From: Mesodorylaimus sp. YZB2_4
Taxonomy: Eukaryota; Nematoda; Enoplea; Dorylaimida; Dorylaimidae
Direction: 5' to 3'
DNA: 64,000 nt
Assembly: GCA_030248295.1 (NCBI GenBank)
Contig: JASANH010000680.1
Span: 1-64,000, forward strand
This document shows positions 1-13,917 of the stretch, one piece after another. The notes beneath the pieces are model-generated. The model had not been told where the DNA came from and made no database searches. It was given only the letters and a program-made list of their open reading frames with translations. Numbering within the stretch: position 1 is the first letter of the stretch; every line of letters begins with the position of its first letter. The position numbers and the translations under genes are program-made.

Positions 1-1102
1 CCCGCCCTTGCGGGTTTAGGCGCCATGAGTATTAATTGTTATGTAGGGGTTTATGCTATATGCGTTTGTTCGATGTGCCCCTCTTATCAGCTGGTCATAC
101 CGCACAGAAGATTCCTCTCCAGGGCACGGGCGCACCTATCCTTGGGCAGCAGGCTTCTGCATACGTCCACCCGACTTTCGGTAGCAGCGCTTGTCTGCAT
201 GCCAACCATATCTTGGGCTCCCCTTTTGATCTGACTGCTCGACGGAAGGCCGGCGGATCAGGTGTCTAAATTCTTTCCCTGATCGCAATTGGCGCTCCCG
301 CTTTCCTCTACTCCGGCTGCGGTTAGCTGGTCTAGAAGGAGCGTGGGGTCACGCTCAATTGGCGGAGGGAGAAGTGCAACCCACATCCCTTGATGAGGGT
401 TCCTTCTCCGTTCGGTGCAGACCGCCCGGCGACACGTGTGTCTCGTGCACGTAGTGTCCTTCCATAGGCCTCTTTGATGAGAGCAGAGCGAGCCCAGATA
501 TAACCGGTTCGATCTGGTTATGTTCCGCGCCCCGATCGGTCCTCTGACCGGCCCGCCTGACTGCTCGTCAGTCATCATCTACTCGTCGATCGGTGCGGTT
601 GGGTCTACTCCCCCAGCTGCCCTTCCCCCATAAGTGCTCTTCACTTGGTTGGTTGTACCAGCGTAGAGGTGTCCGCCTGTCGGCCTAATAAAGGTGTATC
701 TCTATTAGCGTCCGTTTCAGTAGGGACCGCGCAGGGTAGATTCGAACCTTAGTACGCGTGTAGGTATTCCGATCCATACACGGGGAGGGTACCACACTAG
801 CCGAAACAAAAGCATGACAACGAAAATTATTTTCGCACAGTGTTATCACGCTTTGGAATAAGAAAATAATATGCGAGCCTAACGACAAGATTCCGTGGAA
901 TTTTAAAATGTTATTGTATGTTGACTAAGCTTGCTCTGTGAAATTTTTTTTATAAAAAGGGAATAAGCAAAAAATGCCAAGAGGATATGAAAAATATTAG
1001 CTGGCTCTGATATCAAAGGCATAATAAACAGCTCTAATAAAATCCTGCACTTGCTGAATTACTCAGCTTTGCAGACGCGATAACCAGCTAATCAGAAGAA
1101 CT
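1..1102. other. Intergenic, unrecognised GC-rich start
   Basis: The first 700 bases are visibly richer in G and C than what follows. They hold short open frames on both strands, none with a recognisable domain or splice context. The base change near 750-900 suggests an old inserted element, but no terminal repeat, reverse transcriptase or transposase motif is visible. From 900 to 1100 the sequence is ordinary AT-rich spacer. Confidence 0.4.
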
Positions 1103-1202
1103 GATGCGGGCGAGAGTTCGACTCGCGGGCCGGTAAATCATTTCGTGTAAAATGTGTCATAAATCATAAGCGTTTGGTGGTGTGGTAAAACATGAAGACA
1201 TG
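1103..1202 (+). mobile_element. tRNA-derived SINE, 5'-truncated copy 1
   Basis: This copy starts inside the tRNA-like head, keeping the B-box-like GAGTTCGACTCGC at about 1113-1125. It runs on through the shared body (GGTAAATCATTT... then GCGTTTGGTG) to a tail of CATGAA-like units. The same body occurs in reverse at 30067-30232 and 55754-55918. Relative to those, this copy lacks the 5' half and about 20 bases in the body. A and B boxes would allow RNA polymerase III transcription of complete copies; mobilisation would depend on a LINE partner. Confidence 0.75.
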
Positions 1203-2752
1203 CTACCGTGACATTCCTAGGTTCTGCCTCTCCATGAACTGAATTTCTGACAGCGAAGTTGCGTGAACGAGAATGCTCTAAGCGATAAGAAGTGGTAATA
1301 GAATCGAGAGTTGCCTATTCACCAGCCACTCATTCAAACAGAGGAAACTCTACAAAGAAGGCAAAATTTAGGATTAGTCGACCTGGCCGAAATCGCAGGT
1401 TGACCGAATTTAGAATATGGTTTTTGCTATTCTTCTTTACCGCCCTAAAAAGATCAGCAAGGAACATCTTTCTCAAAAATTTCCACTGCTCCCATGCTCG
1501 ACGACGTGTCCTGAATACAGACGCACTATAGCAGCCATTTTATTATATAGAAAGAGCTGTTTATCAACGGCTCCTCTATTAGCATGTCAAGCATACGAGC
1601 CTCAATCATATAAAAATGATCTTAACAGATTGGGGAGGTCGTCTGTTGTCACCACCCCACCCACAGACAGTAGGCCCACCCCCTTACTGTTACCACTGAA
1701 ACAGCAGACAGATAGGACAAATTGGCAAAAATAGACTGGGACTTCCGAGAAGCTAAAGATACAAGAGTAAGCGGTGATTTTGCGATGCATACAATCAGCG
1801 AGACGCTAGATAACTAGCAATCTGGCTACCCTGCTGTGAAATAGGGCAGGCAGCAGATAGGCATAAATCTATACTAGAGCACGCTGAAGACACTGATGCA
1901 GAGGACGATAGAACATTGCAAAAGTGCGATTGTTTCGAAGTTCTTTACCAGTCCTTTGTCCTTTTCCATGTCGTAACAACATGAATCGATTTTTTATCTT
2001 CAAAAGCTTGTCGGATCTTGCACGATCGAAGATCATCGCAACTGGCGTCATGTCCTGGCCTGGATAATAGACAGTAGGGAGTCATCCTTCTAGTCGATCT
2101 ACTATCTGATCACGTATGCAGAAAAGTGCCAGCCTTGCCTTATTTATTTGGGTCTTAGCCGGAAACAAGATAAGGTTTTTTTCCACAGCCGCTTTTAGTG
2201 GCGGCTACGTATTTCTTCCTCTGCTCATTTCCAATTGGTAATCCTGCCTGCTGGTACCCCCCCCCCCTCCAACCTCTATTCACTTTTTGCAGTACGTGTA
2301 ACTCCCCGCCTGGTAGGCAACGGCGAGTGGGAGAGAGTATTCGATACTCTCCCCAGGCTGGGAGAAGTCAACCTCTCTGGTTGATGTTTCAGCCGTAGGT
2401 ATAGTCGCAAGACTTGCTTACTCCGATCGGAGGTTTTGTCCTGCCGCCAACGGTTGGCCACCATCCCCTTACGCCTGTCAGGCTTGGTTACATACGGATG
2501 CTGCAGAATTATAACCAGCGGTTTATCATAGAAACATCAAGGTCATTGCTCTGCGCTCCGAGAAGTATTTCTTCTGAATCGGCTACATTCTCAAGAATAT
2601 CAAGTTTTCAAGCTATAACCTGTTTTCTTTGGGAATATCGCGCCCGCCACGTTGCCGCATAGACCGCGTGTACATTCCCAAATAAAACAAATAGTACCTC
2701 CGTCTCAAAGTCTATTAGGCTGGACTGATACTCAGCACTCATAGAAATGTAG
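1203..2752. other. Intergenic, nothing recognised
   Basis: Only short, unrelated open frames are present. A run of ten C lies near 2259. I see no conserved domain, RNA gene or transposon end. Confidence 0.5.
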
Positions 2753-2758
2753 TTTATT
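2753..2758 (-). terminator. Candidate actin poly(A) signal
   Basis: On the minus strand this reads AATAAA, about 295 bases downstream of the actin stop codon. It is a canonical hexamer at a plausible distance. Cleavage evidence is not available. Confidence 0.4.
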
Positions 2759-3051
2759 GCCATCCGCCCGCATGTAAACCACCGAAAGCACCAGTTAGCG
2801 CCAAAATTATGACAATCTTTTAGTAAAAAATTTGCCGCCTAGCATAAACTTACATACTGTAACTTAAATAAACTTTATCCCTCATAGTAGGAAAAGCAAG
2901 CAAACCCCCAAAGTACAGTAGTACTCAAAATAACAAGGTAGAAAACTTCAAAAACTTTCAACGATTATGACGTTTTCTTTCGCAAATTCACACTCAATTG
3001 TTAAGCAAGTCTTGTCCTAAAGCTACGAAGCTACAGCATGCACGATGACGC

Positions 3052-5345
<2,294 letters not shown>

Positions 5346-6741
5346 ACGTACATTGAATCATCGTGTCTAGGTTTTCTTGCCACGTCTCGCTCTACACGGC
5401 CTCGTACGAGTCATCGATCCGGGTTTGCCATACAAGGCAGACCGCCTATGATGTATTTACTCGAGGAGACGTAGGCCCGCCGATGACTAACCAGAAGGCA
5501 GCGAGACGTGTTTGTCGAGCGGCGCGCTGTAGTGCGCCAAAAAGGGTGATTTCATGCCTGTGTATGGAAAGTATCCACTGAAAAATGTTTAAGCAAGTAT
5601 TGCATTCTATTGAAGCGAAGAAAAATGGAGCAGATTTTTTGAGTCATAATAGGCTTTTAGAGGCTGTTATCACAGAGATGAAGAAAACAGTGAATGGACG
5701 CTTTTGATTCCTACGCTCATGTTAGTGCGTCAACAAACCTACTTTTGAGCGTGGGCTGGCTTGGGAGCTGTTAAGGTAACATTAATGATACAGGGTAAGA
5801 ATATCTGTTTTTCTACATGATCACACAGTCCGCAAAAGCAAGTGTCTATCAGACAGTTTATTTGTCAAAATTATTTGGTCTCGTGTGTGACAGAAAAAAG
5901 CTGGGCCACATTGCTGAAATGAATAAACTTGATCGACACGAGTACAGTGACAGGGTTCATACAAGGTTGGAAATTCAGGACAACCTGGAGAAATCAGGGA
6001 ATCCGAAAAGTGTCCATAACACTTTAGAAAATCAAGGAAAATAGGAATTTTTAAGCCAAAATTAGGGAAAACTATGAGGATGCCTTCTGCGGTTTTACAT
6101 TTTGAATCACCCACCATATGCCTGTTGATCAAGCTGGTATTCAGTAAGTCATTTAAGTTTTTTATTACATGGTCAGGTCCAACCTGACGAGGGACCTAAA
6201 CCGAAAGTCCCTGACCCGAAATTTTGGGTCGGCTTGACCCGAATTTGTGATTAGCAGCTGCAGTTCGTTGAAAGAAAAACCTTGCACCTATCTCTGAGCA
6301 TGTGGTGACTTTGGTGTGAAGGTGACTGTGTGAAAATGTTTCGATGAAGACATCTCATCGCACCCGAATTTTTATCTTTTGTTATTCCTGATCCTTAGTA
6401 AATAAAAAAGCATTCCTTCATATTTCCCACCATAGTGGTCAATTAATTTTTAAAAAAACCTTAGTAGGTCTAAAAGCAACTTGGTCGTGTCCCCTAGGCT
6501 TCAGCGAGATTTAACCAGTCCGAATAATAAGCGTGAATAATAGAGACTACTTGCATAACTTTTGGAGTCAGACAGGCTGTACTTCTTAAGCAAAGAAATA
6601 TCAAAATATATTGACCCCACGTGAGAGTTGCATCTAGTCTTCATAAAAGATACTGCATACAAAGTCATATTGTGCTGGACACTTGCTCCTGTCAGAACCT
6701 TCACTTCTGATGGAGGAATGTAAACGTACTTGTGAATTTGA
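5346..6741. other. Intergenic with two short-word patches
   Basis: No gene is recognised. At 5960-6066 variants of AATCAGGGAA recur, for example AATCAAGGAAAA and AATTAGGGAAAA. At 6172-6246 GGTC/GACC words recur in both orientations, such as CCTGACCCGAAA and GGGTCGGCTTGACCC. The rest is unremarkable AT-rich sequence. Confidence 0.45.
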
Positions 6742-7189
6742 ATTAATCAATCAATCAATTTTTACTTTTGATCAAACACATAAGAGTACACTCAAGGATC
6801 AAAAGACATAGCCACAAAAATACGACTGGAGAAATTTACGAGCAGATGCTGATATTACGTTAAGCGACATCTAATGGCACATTATTCCAAAGCAAAATAC
6901 CAGAATATGTGAAACATTGACGCTAAGACTCATAGATTGGCTCAGGTACCATTAGATGATGATCGATATCACAGCGCCTGTAACTTGCACGCACATTACC
7001 ATCTTTCTTAATAAAAAATCGATCACTAAAATCGTGATACGAGTGATAAAATTTACAAAACTGCACCACTTTCAGGCGACGTCTACGCTCAAATGAAGAC
7101 ATCCAACCGGCATGCTCAAGACCTTCCTGATAAGAAATGGTAAAATCATTCAAATACAACCGCAATGCGTAAAACTGTACCTTCTCCAA
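6738..7189 (-). mobile_element. Non-LTR retrotransposon 3' end, fossil
   Basis: On the minus strand a frame of 88 residues opens with EKVQ and carries SYQEGLEHAGW then SFERRRRLKVVQFCKFYHSY. This fits the region after the reverse transcriptase of many non-LTR elements, where a KVQ..AR....SYEERL..L.L.SLE.RR pattern is typical. Reading on downstream, the element ends at about 6738-6760 in a TTGA/TTGATTGATTG microsatellite tail, as CR1/RTE-like elements often do. The fragment is 5'-truncated, keeps no catalytic domain and cannot be active. Clade assignment is inference. Confidence 0.55.
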
Positions 7190-8884
7190 CTCATGAACAT
7201 CAGATTCGGTAACATTTCACTGTCAGTATTTCAGTAACAACATCAACATTGAACACAGTATTGTTTTTCAATCGTAACATGAATAGTGATCAATTGGATT
7301 ATTATTGGTGGAAATCTTTTGTGGTTGGGCACAGACTGCATAGCAGGCTTTTTCTAGCCCCGTATATCCAAGAACTTACTGTCTTATTCCGATCGAATGT
7401 GATTGTAGATACGACCTGTTAAAAATTATCAATTCCTTCTCAGACCATGGCTAGTCCCACCCATTCATCAGAGTTGATAAGAATGGTAAAGAACTCTCAC
7501 ACATGCACCCTTCCTTGTGCAAAAATTACTGAGGAAAGTTGATCATTGTCACATTTTGCAATTTTTCTGACATTCTTGGAAATTACGCAAAATGAAAATG
7601 TGGGGATGCAAGACCTTTGTGAATGCATGCCTGAAGCATATGCTGCAAATCCTGGAGTCAAACAGATATGAGAAGGTTTTTGTAACTGCTAATATAGTAG
7701 TACTGTGAATTGCAAAAACTCGCATATACGCCCCAAATATCGTCCAAGGCCTAACCTTGCATGCTTTGATGACATTCTCAAAAGGTTGTCTAAAAGCCTT
7801 GCGTAGGGTGCTGTAAAAACTTTTACGAACTTCTTCCTTTTTTTGAACCAGCAAAAAATTTTTCTTTCGATCTATATAGAGAAAATGGCTACTCCATGTC
7901 ATCTGTGAGTGTTCAGTCATGTGATCCTACAGATGACTTATCTCCAGCTATTAGACCGCGGCTTAGATTACGCATTATTTTCGTTCCTGAATTATCGAAT
8001 CAAAAACTTCAGATTACGTGTGATTCATTTGTCTGCAAAAAACCCGAAATAGCAGTAATGCACTACACATAGCAACCCCTGAATTTAAGATATTAGTCCA
8101 TATGAATACCTCGAAATTCTCCCCATGGCAGAAATTTTTTCAAATGGGTCCCAGACGGGGGAGAATAAGCGGAGGGTAAAGAATAAAACTCAAAAATTCT
8201 CCAGATGCCATTATAGAAAGATAGGCAGGCTAAAGCTTCCCAACAAGTGCTGCTAACTTTTTAATTTCAATTCTCCTCTTGCACGATATCTTCTTCTTCA
8301 ACCTCATCTTTATCAGATGACTCTAAAAGAATAACATTTTCCATCACGCTAATCATAGCTTTCACGACCAGCACTGGAAGTGGTCGCGCGACTGATGGAA
8401 ATTTCGGACTTGACTCTACGCCTTTAGTTCTCAAAGTGTTCGTGAAGTTTAGACCCCCCCCCTCCCCCGTCGTTTTGCGCCCTGCCCCCCTCCCCCCTTT
8501 TCAACGTCGTACAAGCTAATACCCCCCCCCCCCCCCTAAAAATGCAAAGGGCAAGGCATATTTCAAAAAAAAAAATTTTTCATGAATATCGGCGCACTTC
8601 ACAAGGCCACTGCTCATGGTCATATCTCATACGAGTCCGTATGTTATGTTCACATCCTCGTATTGGCATGAGGTCCAACAATCGCATTTCGGAATAATCA
8701 GTGCTGTTTAGTAAATCTATTTTTTTAAATAATTTGGAAGAGATAACATGTGCTTATGGCTTCACAGCTTGACTCTACGCCTTTAGTTCTCAAAGTGTTC
8801 GTGAATTTTTGAAATGCGCCTGTTAAAAATCGAATAAGCAATATGTAAGCAAAACGAGTAACTCTGTATGACGCAGAGTCCTGC
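7190..8884. other. Intergenic with poly-C tracts and a 38 bp direct repeat
   Basis: No gene is recognised. Long C runs occur near 8453-8465 and 8521-8536. An identical 38 bp direct repeat (starting CTTGACTCTACGCC) lies at 8409-8446 and 8768-8805, 359 bp apart. Open frames here show no domain. Confidence 0.45.
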
Positions 8885-9021
8885 ATGGGTACCCACACCT
8901 GTGCCCATACCCGTACCCACCTGTGCCCGGCGGTTTTCGGTAAGAGGCGACGTGTACGGGCATGGGTTTGGGTAAGGGTCGGCGGGTACGGGTATGGGTA
9001 CGGATTTTCATACCCGTGCAG
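8885..9021. repeat. Short-word patch, GGGTATGGGTACGG type
   Basis: The left half is built from C-rich words (GGGTACCCACACC, CCCATACCCGTACCC). The right half is built from their complements (GTACGGGCATGGG, GGGTACGGGTATGGG). The two halves can pair imperfectly, with a loop near 8935-8950. Units are 6-8 bases and irregular, so this is neither a plain microsatellite nor a clean inverted repeat. Confidence 0.6.
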
Positions 9022-10272
9022 GACTTTGCTAGAAGCTTCAGAAACTGCCAAGCTTTGTTGACGTCGATATTAATATTCATACCTATCGTATACCTAAATC
9101 TGTTTTCTTCTGATGATGCCAGCCACTATGTATTATATCATGAAGGCTAAAAATATGCAGCTGGACTTCCCATATTTTTAGAATGCCCGCATAGCTCTGT
9201 CACACAAAGATGAGAAAATACGATTTTGACGTCAGAAAAAATTTGAATTTCAGCGATTACTCAAGCTCGACTGCTCATGACATTTGAAATTTTGAGAGAA
9301 GATTTCTTTTTTATCGAACCAAGTAAATAATAACAGTCATCGCGGGCGAGTGTGATTTTTCATTTTTTCTTATTCTACCACGGCATTTCTATCCTAATGT
9401 TTTTTCCGCGATAACTTTAGTTATAAATATTATTGATCTTCATCATGGAGTCGAAATTTGCATAAGATCGCGCGTAGATGTGCCTGATCCTTGATATATT
9501 TTGTTATTAGGAAGTTGGGCGGGAATTTCAAACTCGAAGTTTTTGGAGTGCGCTGGAAAGTTCTATTGCAACAGCTGCATTGAACCGAGAGGTATTATTC
9601 ACGGTCTTCACACAGATATCAGTCGCCCATCGACTAGCCTGATTGATCGTAGCTCCGCTGTACCGAGCGGTCTTTTACTGGACTGTCGAATTCAATAAAG
9701 CTTATAACTCCTGGACGGGCGCTGGAGGAGAACCCGTCGCAATCAGAACCTTCGCTTTTGAAAAAAATCTTTGAGAACCTCTCTAAGAACTCTAAGAACC
9801 GCGAAATTTTCCCTGCGAACTTATATATTCAATAGCTGGGACTGTCAGCACGGATAGATGTCGAAGGGGAGATATGAAGACGCTAGGCAGTGTCGCATGA
9901 ATTGGATAGAAATCGCCATTCAGACTCGAAAGAAGGTGTGAATAGTAGATCAGAACATTCACGTCATGCATTATGTCTTGGTGCGCCAAGAATACGTGTA
10001 TGTTCCATGCCCCTACAGGACAGATTATGTCACGGCTCACATATCAGCATAGCTCGCCTCCTGTGTATCCAAGAAAGAATGAAATCATATTTTTTTCATG
10101 GATGCTCAGAACATTTCAAGGTGATCGTAGAAGCCGTTGCTAACCAACCGTCTTTCTCAAAGAGAACATTTCAAGACTTGACCAAGCGGAGAGACTCCTG
10201 ACGTTTTCATTTTGATATCCTGACCTGGCGCAGGGAAACACACACCCCGTCTTTTCATTATCTATGGGTAAC
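9022..10272. other. Intergenic upstream of lectin gene A
   Basis: No gene or transposon is recognised. A clear TATA box for the gene starting at 10273 is not visible. A C run of about 18 bases lies at 10480-10497, inside that gene's first intron rather than here. Confidence 0.4.
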
Positions 10273-12302
10273 ATGTCATGGCGAGCAGCGTTTCTAGTTT
10301 CTGTCACTCTTTTGAAAATTCTAAATCGGTCTGATGGTAAATTATGGTGAAATTTTTCACACGTGCAGTATATGCCTTCTTTTACTGTTTCCCCTCTAAA
10401 TTATCGAGTTGATAAAAAATTGACTGCCTTTTTTCTTTTGGCACCCACTCCATAATAATATTAAACCACCCCAACCACCCCCCCCCCCCCCCCCCACAAG
10501 TGCTATCGAATTAAGACGGAGTTAATTATATATGCTCTCCTACCACACTTCTGATCGTGAGTCTATTTTAGGCCAGCAGTGTTACTATACCAGTGCCGAA
10601 TTCGAAGACTTGTGCACCAAATATCCCTACGATGGGTTGACCAACGGCGGACGCTGCTTCTTCGTTGCTGGCGGCCAGAACAAAACAAAAACCAATTGGA
10701 CAAGCGCATGGGACTTTTGTGCCAGATATAATGCTACCCTGGCTCATATACATTCGACGAATGAATTCAACGCCATCACGGCTTATCTGGTAAGATATAC
10801 AGCATTTTTTCGTAAGCAGCTAATACTGTTCTGCGCAGATGAAAAAGTTTGGACCCGCTCACACGAACGACGGGCCATGGATTGGATTGGTGCGTGACCC
10901 CAAGGCAACTTCCATAACAACTGCTGGTGGCGCGATCGATATGAATTTGGCCCGATGGTGTGAGAATGGACAACCAAATCCCATGCTAACTGCTGCAAAC
11001 ACGTAGGTTCAGACACGCGCAAAAGATGACAAATTCGCTAGTAACGCTCTCTGCTACACTTTGTGGAAAAATTTCACATTTGTCACTGACGTTAGCTGCC
11101 CAGCAGCCCAGCTGGTGTTGTGCACTTTTTACAGTAAGAAGCTTACAACAACGCTTACGAGTATTGAATCGATTCTAAAACGCATGGACCAGTGAAATCG
11201 TTGAGACCTTGGTTTTTTAACATAAAATCTCATTTTTCCGTCCTTAATGAAATCAGGTTAAGGCAACTCAACTCAGTGATATCGTCTGTCTGAAGGAGAA
11301 GAGCTTCCCTCTAGTTTGATCACAAGTATTAAGATAAAGCTGCACTGATCTGACAGCCAATGCTCTTTCGGAATAAGCCGGATCAAATAAAATTGTAAAA
11401 TCATTTTTAGTGGGTCTCTACTTGACCCGATTTTTGCTGTGCCACTCTAAACTTCATCTCACTGTAACAAGAAGCTGCATCAATGAGTGTAGTGCCACGA
11501 CTAGTTCTGACAGGAATAATTTAGGACCAAATCGGATGAGTTTTGGATCAGATCGAATCGCATCATCAAAGCAGAATTAAATGCACACGCAAGATGTGGT
11601 CTTTAAAACCGCGCACAATTTGTCTTTATTCCACCTCAGAGGTTGAAGGGGTACTTAATATATGGCTCCTGCTTTATTAGCCTCCCCAGGTACAACGTTA
11701 TGTATGCTAATGTATTGAGCCTCCTTGGTGTATGAACCTATGGGTATATAAATATAAGCGTATCACAAACCCTAAAAAAAGTATTTCTGCGATTGGCTTT
11801 AGTCGGTATATAACTGTGAAAAACATTGTGTTTGTACACTTTACTCTAATTTCTGAGTCAATTCTTGAGTCATTATTAAATTTTGCCCCAGAATCCTATT
11901 GTTCTTAAATTGGCTAGAGAGAAAGAAGATGGCTAACGCCTGACAGTTTTCAAAAAATGAGCGTATATAACACTAAATCACTTCCTCCGCTCTTGTTTCA
12001 CAGTTAATTTTGCAATCTTGAAGCTCCAGTGAAAATATATTGTTGCCTTTGTAGACACGGGGCAAAACTTTGACCATTATCCGAACTCGTGCATGAATCC
12101 GAAAGTGGTTATTGAAAGCATGTGGTCAGTGGATTCAGTCAAGGACTGCGCAGTCCGTTGTGCCCAGCAGCTGTGGTGTCGCAGTTTCAACTGGTTTTGC
12201 GACGGCAAGTGCGAACTTTTCGCCTTGGATCAATCAGACGCATCGAAGCTTAATTTCATCGGACCCCAAATAGGATGCAATTATTACAGCTACAGCCCAT
12301 AA
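10273..12302 (+). CDS. Lectin gene A: secreted CTLD-PAN protein with one in-frame stop
   Basis: Predicted secreted protein with a signal peptide, a C-type-lectin-like domain and a PAN/Apple-like domain; PAN and lectin modules bind glycans or proteins. Exons are 10273-10336, 10572-10789, 10839-11133 and 12055-12302, with phases 1-0-1 and GT..AG ends; total 274 residues. Exon 1 starts MSWRAAFLVSVTLL. Exon 2 carries GGRCFF and WTSAWDFCARYNATLAHIH. Exon 3 carries the lectin signature PWIGL and ends ...CPAAQLVLCTFY. Exon 4 carries WCRSFNWF and ends NYYSYSP. A TAG at 11004-11006 interrupts exon 3 in frame, yet coding resumes without a shift through the final lectin cysteines. It is therefore a recent null allele, a sequence error or, less likely, readthrough. 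QPN near residue 143 resembles the sugar-binding EPN triplet, but other calcium ligands are not evident. Closest relative here is gene F. Confidence 0.7.
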
Positions 12303-12605
12303 GGCACCGTTGCTTGCAAAATGTGATGCTGTGACGAATAAGACCACCGTTTGTCGTTAATGCGGGATGCTGTTGCACCAGATATCGGCAGGCTTAGTAA
12401 CTCCCCCAGTAAAGCAAACGCAGATGCAACGAGTTAAACCCCTAACTTTGCTCTGTAATAAGTCAAGAACCGCATCACCGATCTGTCTCAAACTTTGCAG
12501 GCGCTAATCCCCAATCGATGTTAACATTCACTCCGAGTTCTATCCAACGTAAAACGTAAAACGCTTATAAAGTGATGTCACTCACATTCAAATCATTCAT
12601 AACTC

Positions 12606-12960
12606 ATGATTACTGTGTGTGTGAAACCCCATCGGTCATTGAACTATGGGACCTTTGAGCAAGGTACCTGCAAGCAATGGACTGAGCATACATCGGTCAG
12701 AAAGATGACTGAGCGCACTAGGCGAAGGAATCGTCAGTTCTGGCAAAAAAGCCATTTATCAGGTGGCGGAACGAAATGCGCTTGTGGGAAGAGTGGTGGT
12801 TCTAAGCATGATGATGAGTCGAAATGCTGAGCCTTTGAGGCTGCTTGCAACAAGTGTGGCAGAGTCGAGCATTTTGCGAAGGCCTGTCGGGGAACTTGCT
12901 GCAGCCCGGTCTATTGTTCTTCTTCTTCTTTCTTCATCTCCTGTGAATGTGGTCCTGAAT
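12606..12960 (+). mobile_element. LTR-retrotransposon gag fragment with zinc knuckle
   Basis: A basic frame (RTRRRNRQFWQK) leads to a cysteine-rich stretch. After one in-frame TGA near 12826-12830 the same frame continues into CNKCGRVEHFAKACRG at about 12846-12893. This is a clean C-x2-C-x4-H-x4-C zinc knuckle, as in gag proteins of gypsy/Mag-like elements, where it binds RNA. A less regular cysteine cluster precedes it. No LTRs, protease or reverse transcriptase are visible alongside, so this is an isolated fossil. Confidence 0.55.
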
Positions 12961-13917
12961 CTCCAAACCGGCCAACCCAAAACGGCCAAATTTAAAATAT
13001 CCTTACAACGAAGAGTTGGAGGCCTGAAAATTGGCAATGACTCGTTTTTGGAACTCTTTTCATTAATTTGTGTGGTGATTTCAATCACAAATTTAAAAAT
13101 ATATATGCAGAAGCACTAAAAGAATTAATTAGGATGAAAAACCAGCGGATACAGTATGACCTGCTACCTGCGCATCACAGTCGTAAACGCGCGAAGTGCG
13201 TGCTATTCAACTTTCTCCGAAAATCCGATTTTCGCATTTCAAATAACGGGGATACGGATCTGAGCAATACGAAGTATGCCAACCTTATTTTATATAGGGA
13301 CCACATATCACAGCATACTCACCTTTTTCAAGGTTACCAACTGTCCTAGTTTAAGCATAGGCGGACCTTGCTGGACGTGTATCAAAGCTGCCAATGTGCT
13401 GCTCAATTTCAGCTTATACACAATGATTCGAAACTGGTTTGAGAAAGCTTAAAAAACTGGATGATTAAAAAATTAAGCCAGACCTACTGTAAGCCCTGCT
13501 TTGGTTGTGCTTTTCCGAATGTCATGTATCCAGGAGAGATTGTGCATTAGGATATCGTGACTGAAAGGAACAAGAAAAGCGATGCTTGGACCAGATTGAT
13601 GTAATTACTCCAATTGTGAACAGCTTTTTTGGTGTCATTGTGCTCCAATAAATGGCGCGTGATCCAGTCTCCAAGAGAGACTATCAATTTGGGCATGTCA
13701 TTTGGAAAAATCGAGAAAAGTGAACTCTCTTCGCTGCTTTCACCTGATTTACGGTATGTAATTGCTTCATAGAGACCACCACAAAGGCGAGGGTTGACGA
13801 GAGTTAGGCGAGGGTTGCCCAGCTACGCTGCCAATGCTTTTTATTCGACAGCGATTCTCACTCATATATCACACAGTTTGAGTCTTCGTACCTCTAACTG
13901 ATACGATTTCGAGCAAT
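12961..13917. other. Intergenic between gag fossil and lectin gene B
   Basis: No gene is recognised. GGCGAGGGTTG is repeated twice near 13790-13815, immediately upstream of gene B. The CACACAGTTTGAG at about 13870 could lie near its start site, but no TATA box stands out. Confidence 0.4.

Noticed and set aside
258-578. 106-codon minus-strand frame in the GC-rich start
   Set aside because: No domain, no splice or promoter context; high GC makes long frames likely.
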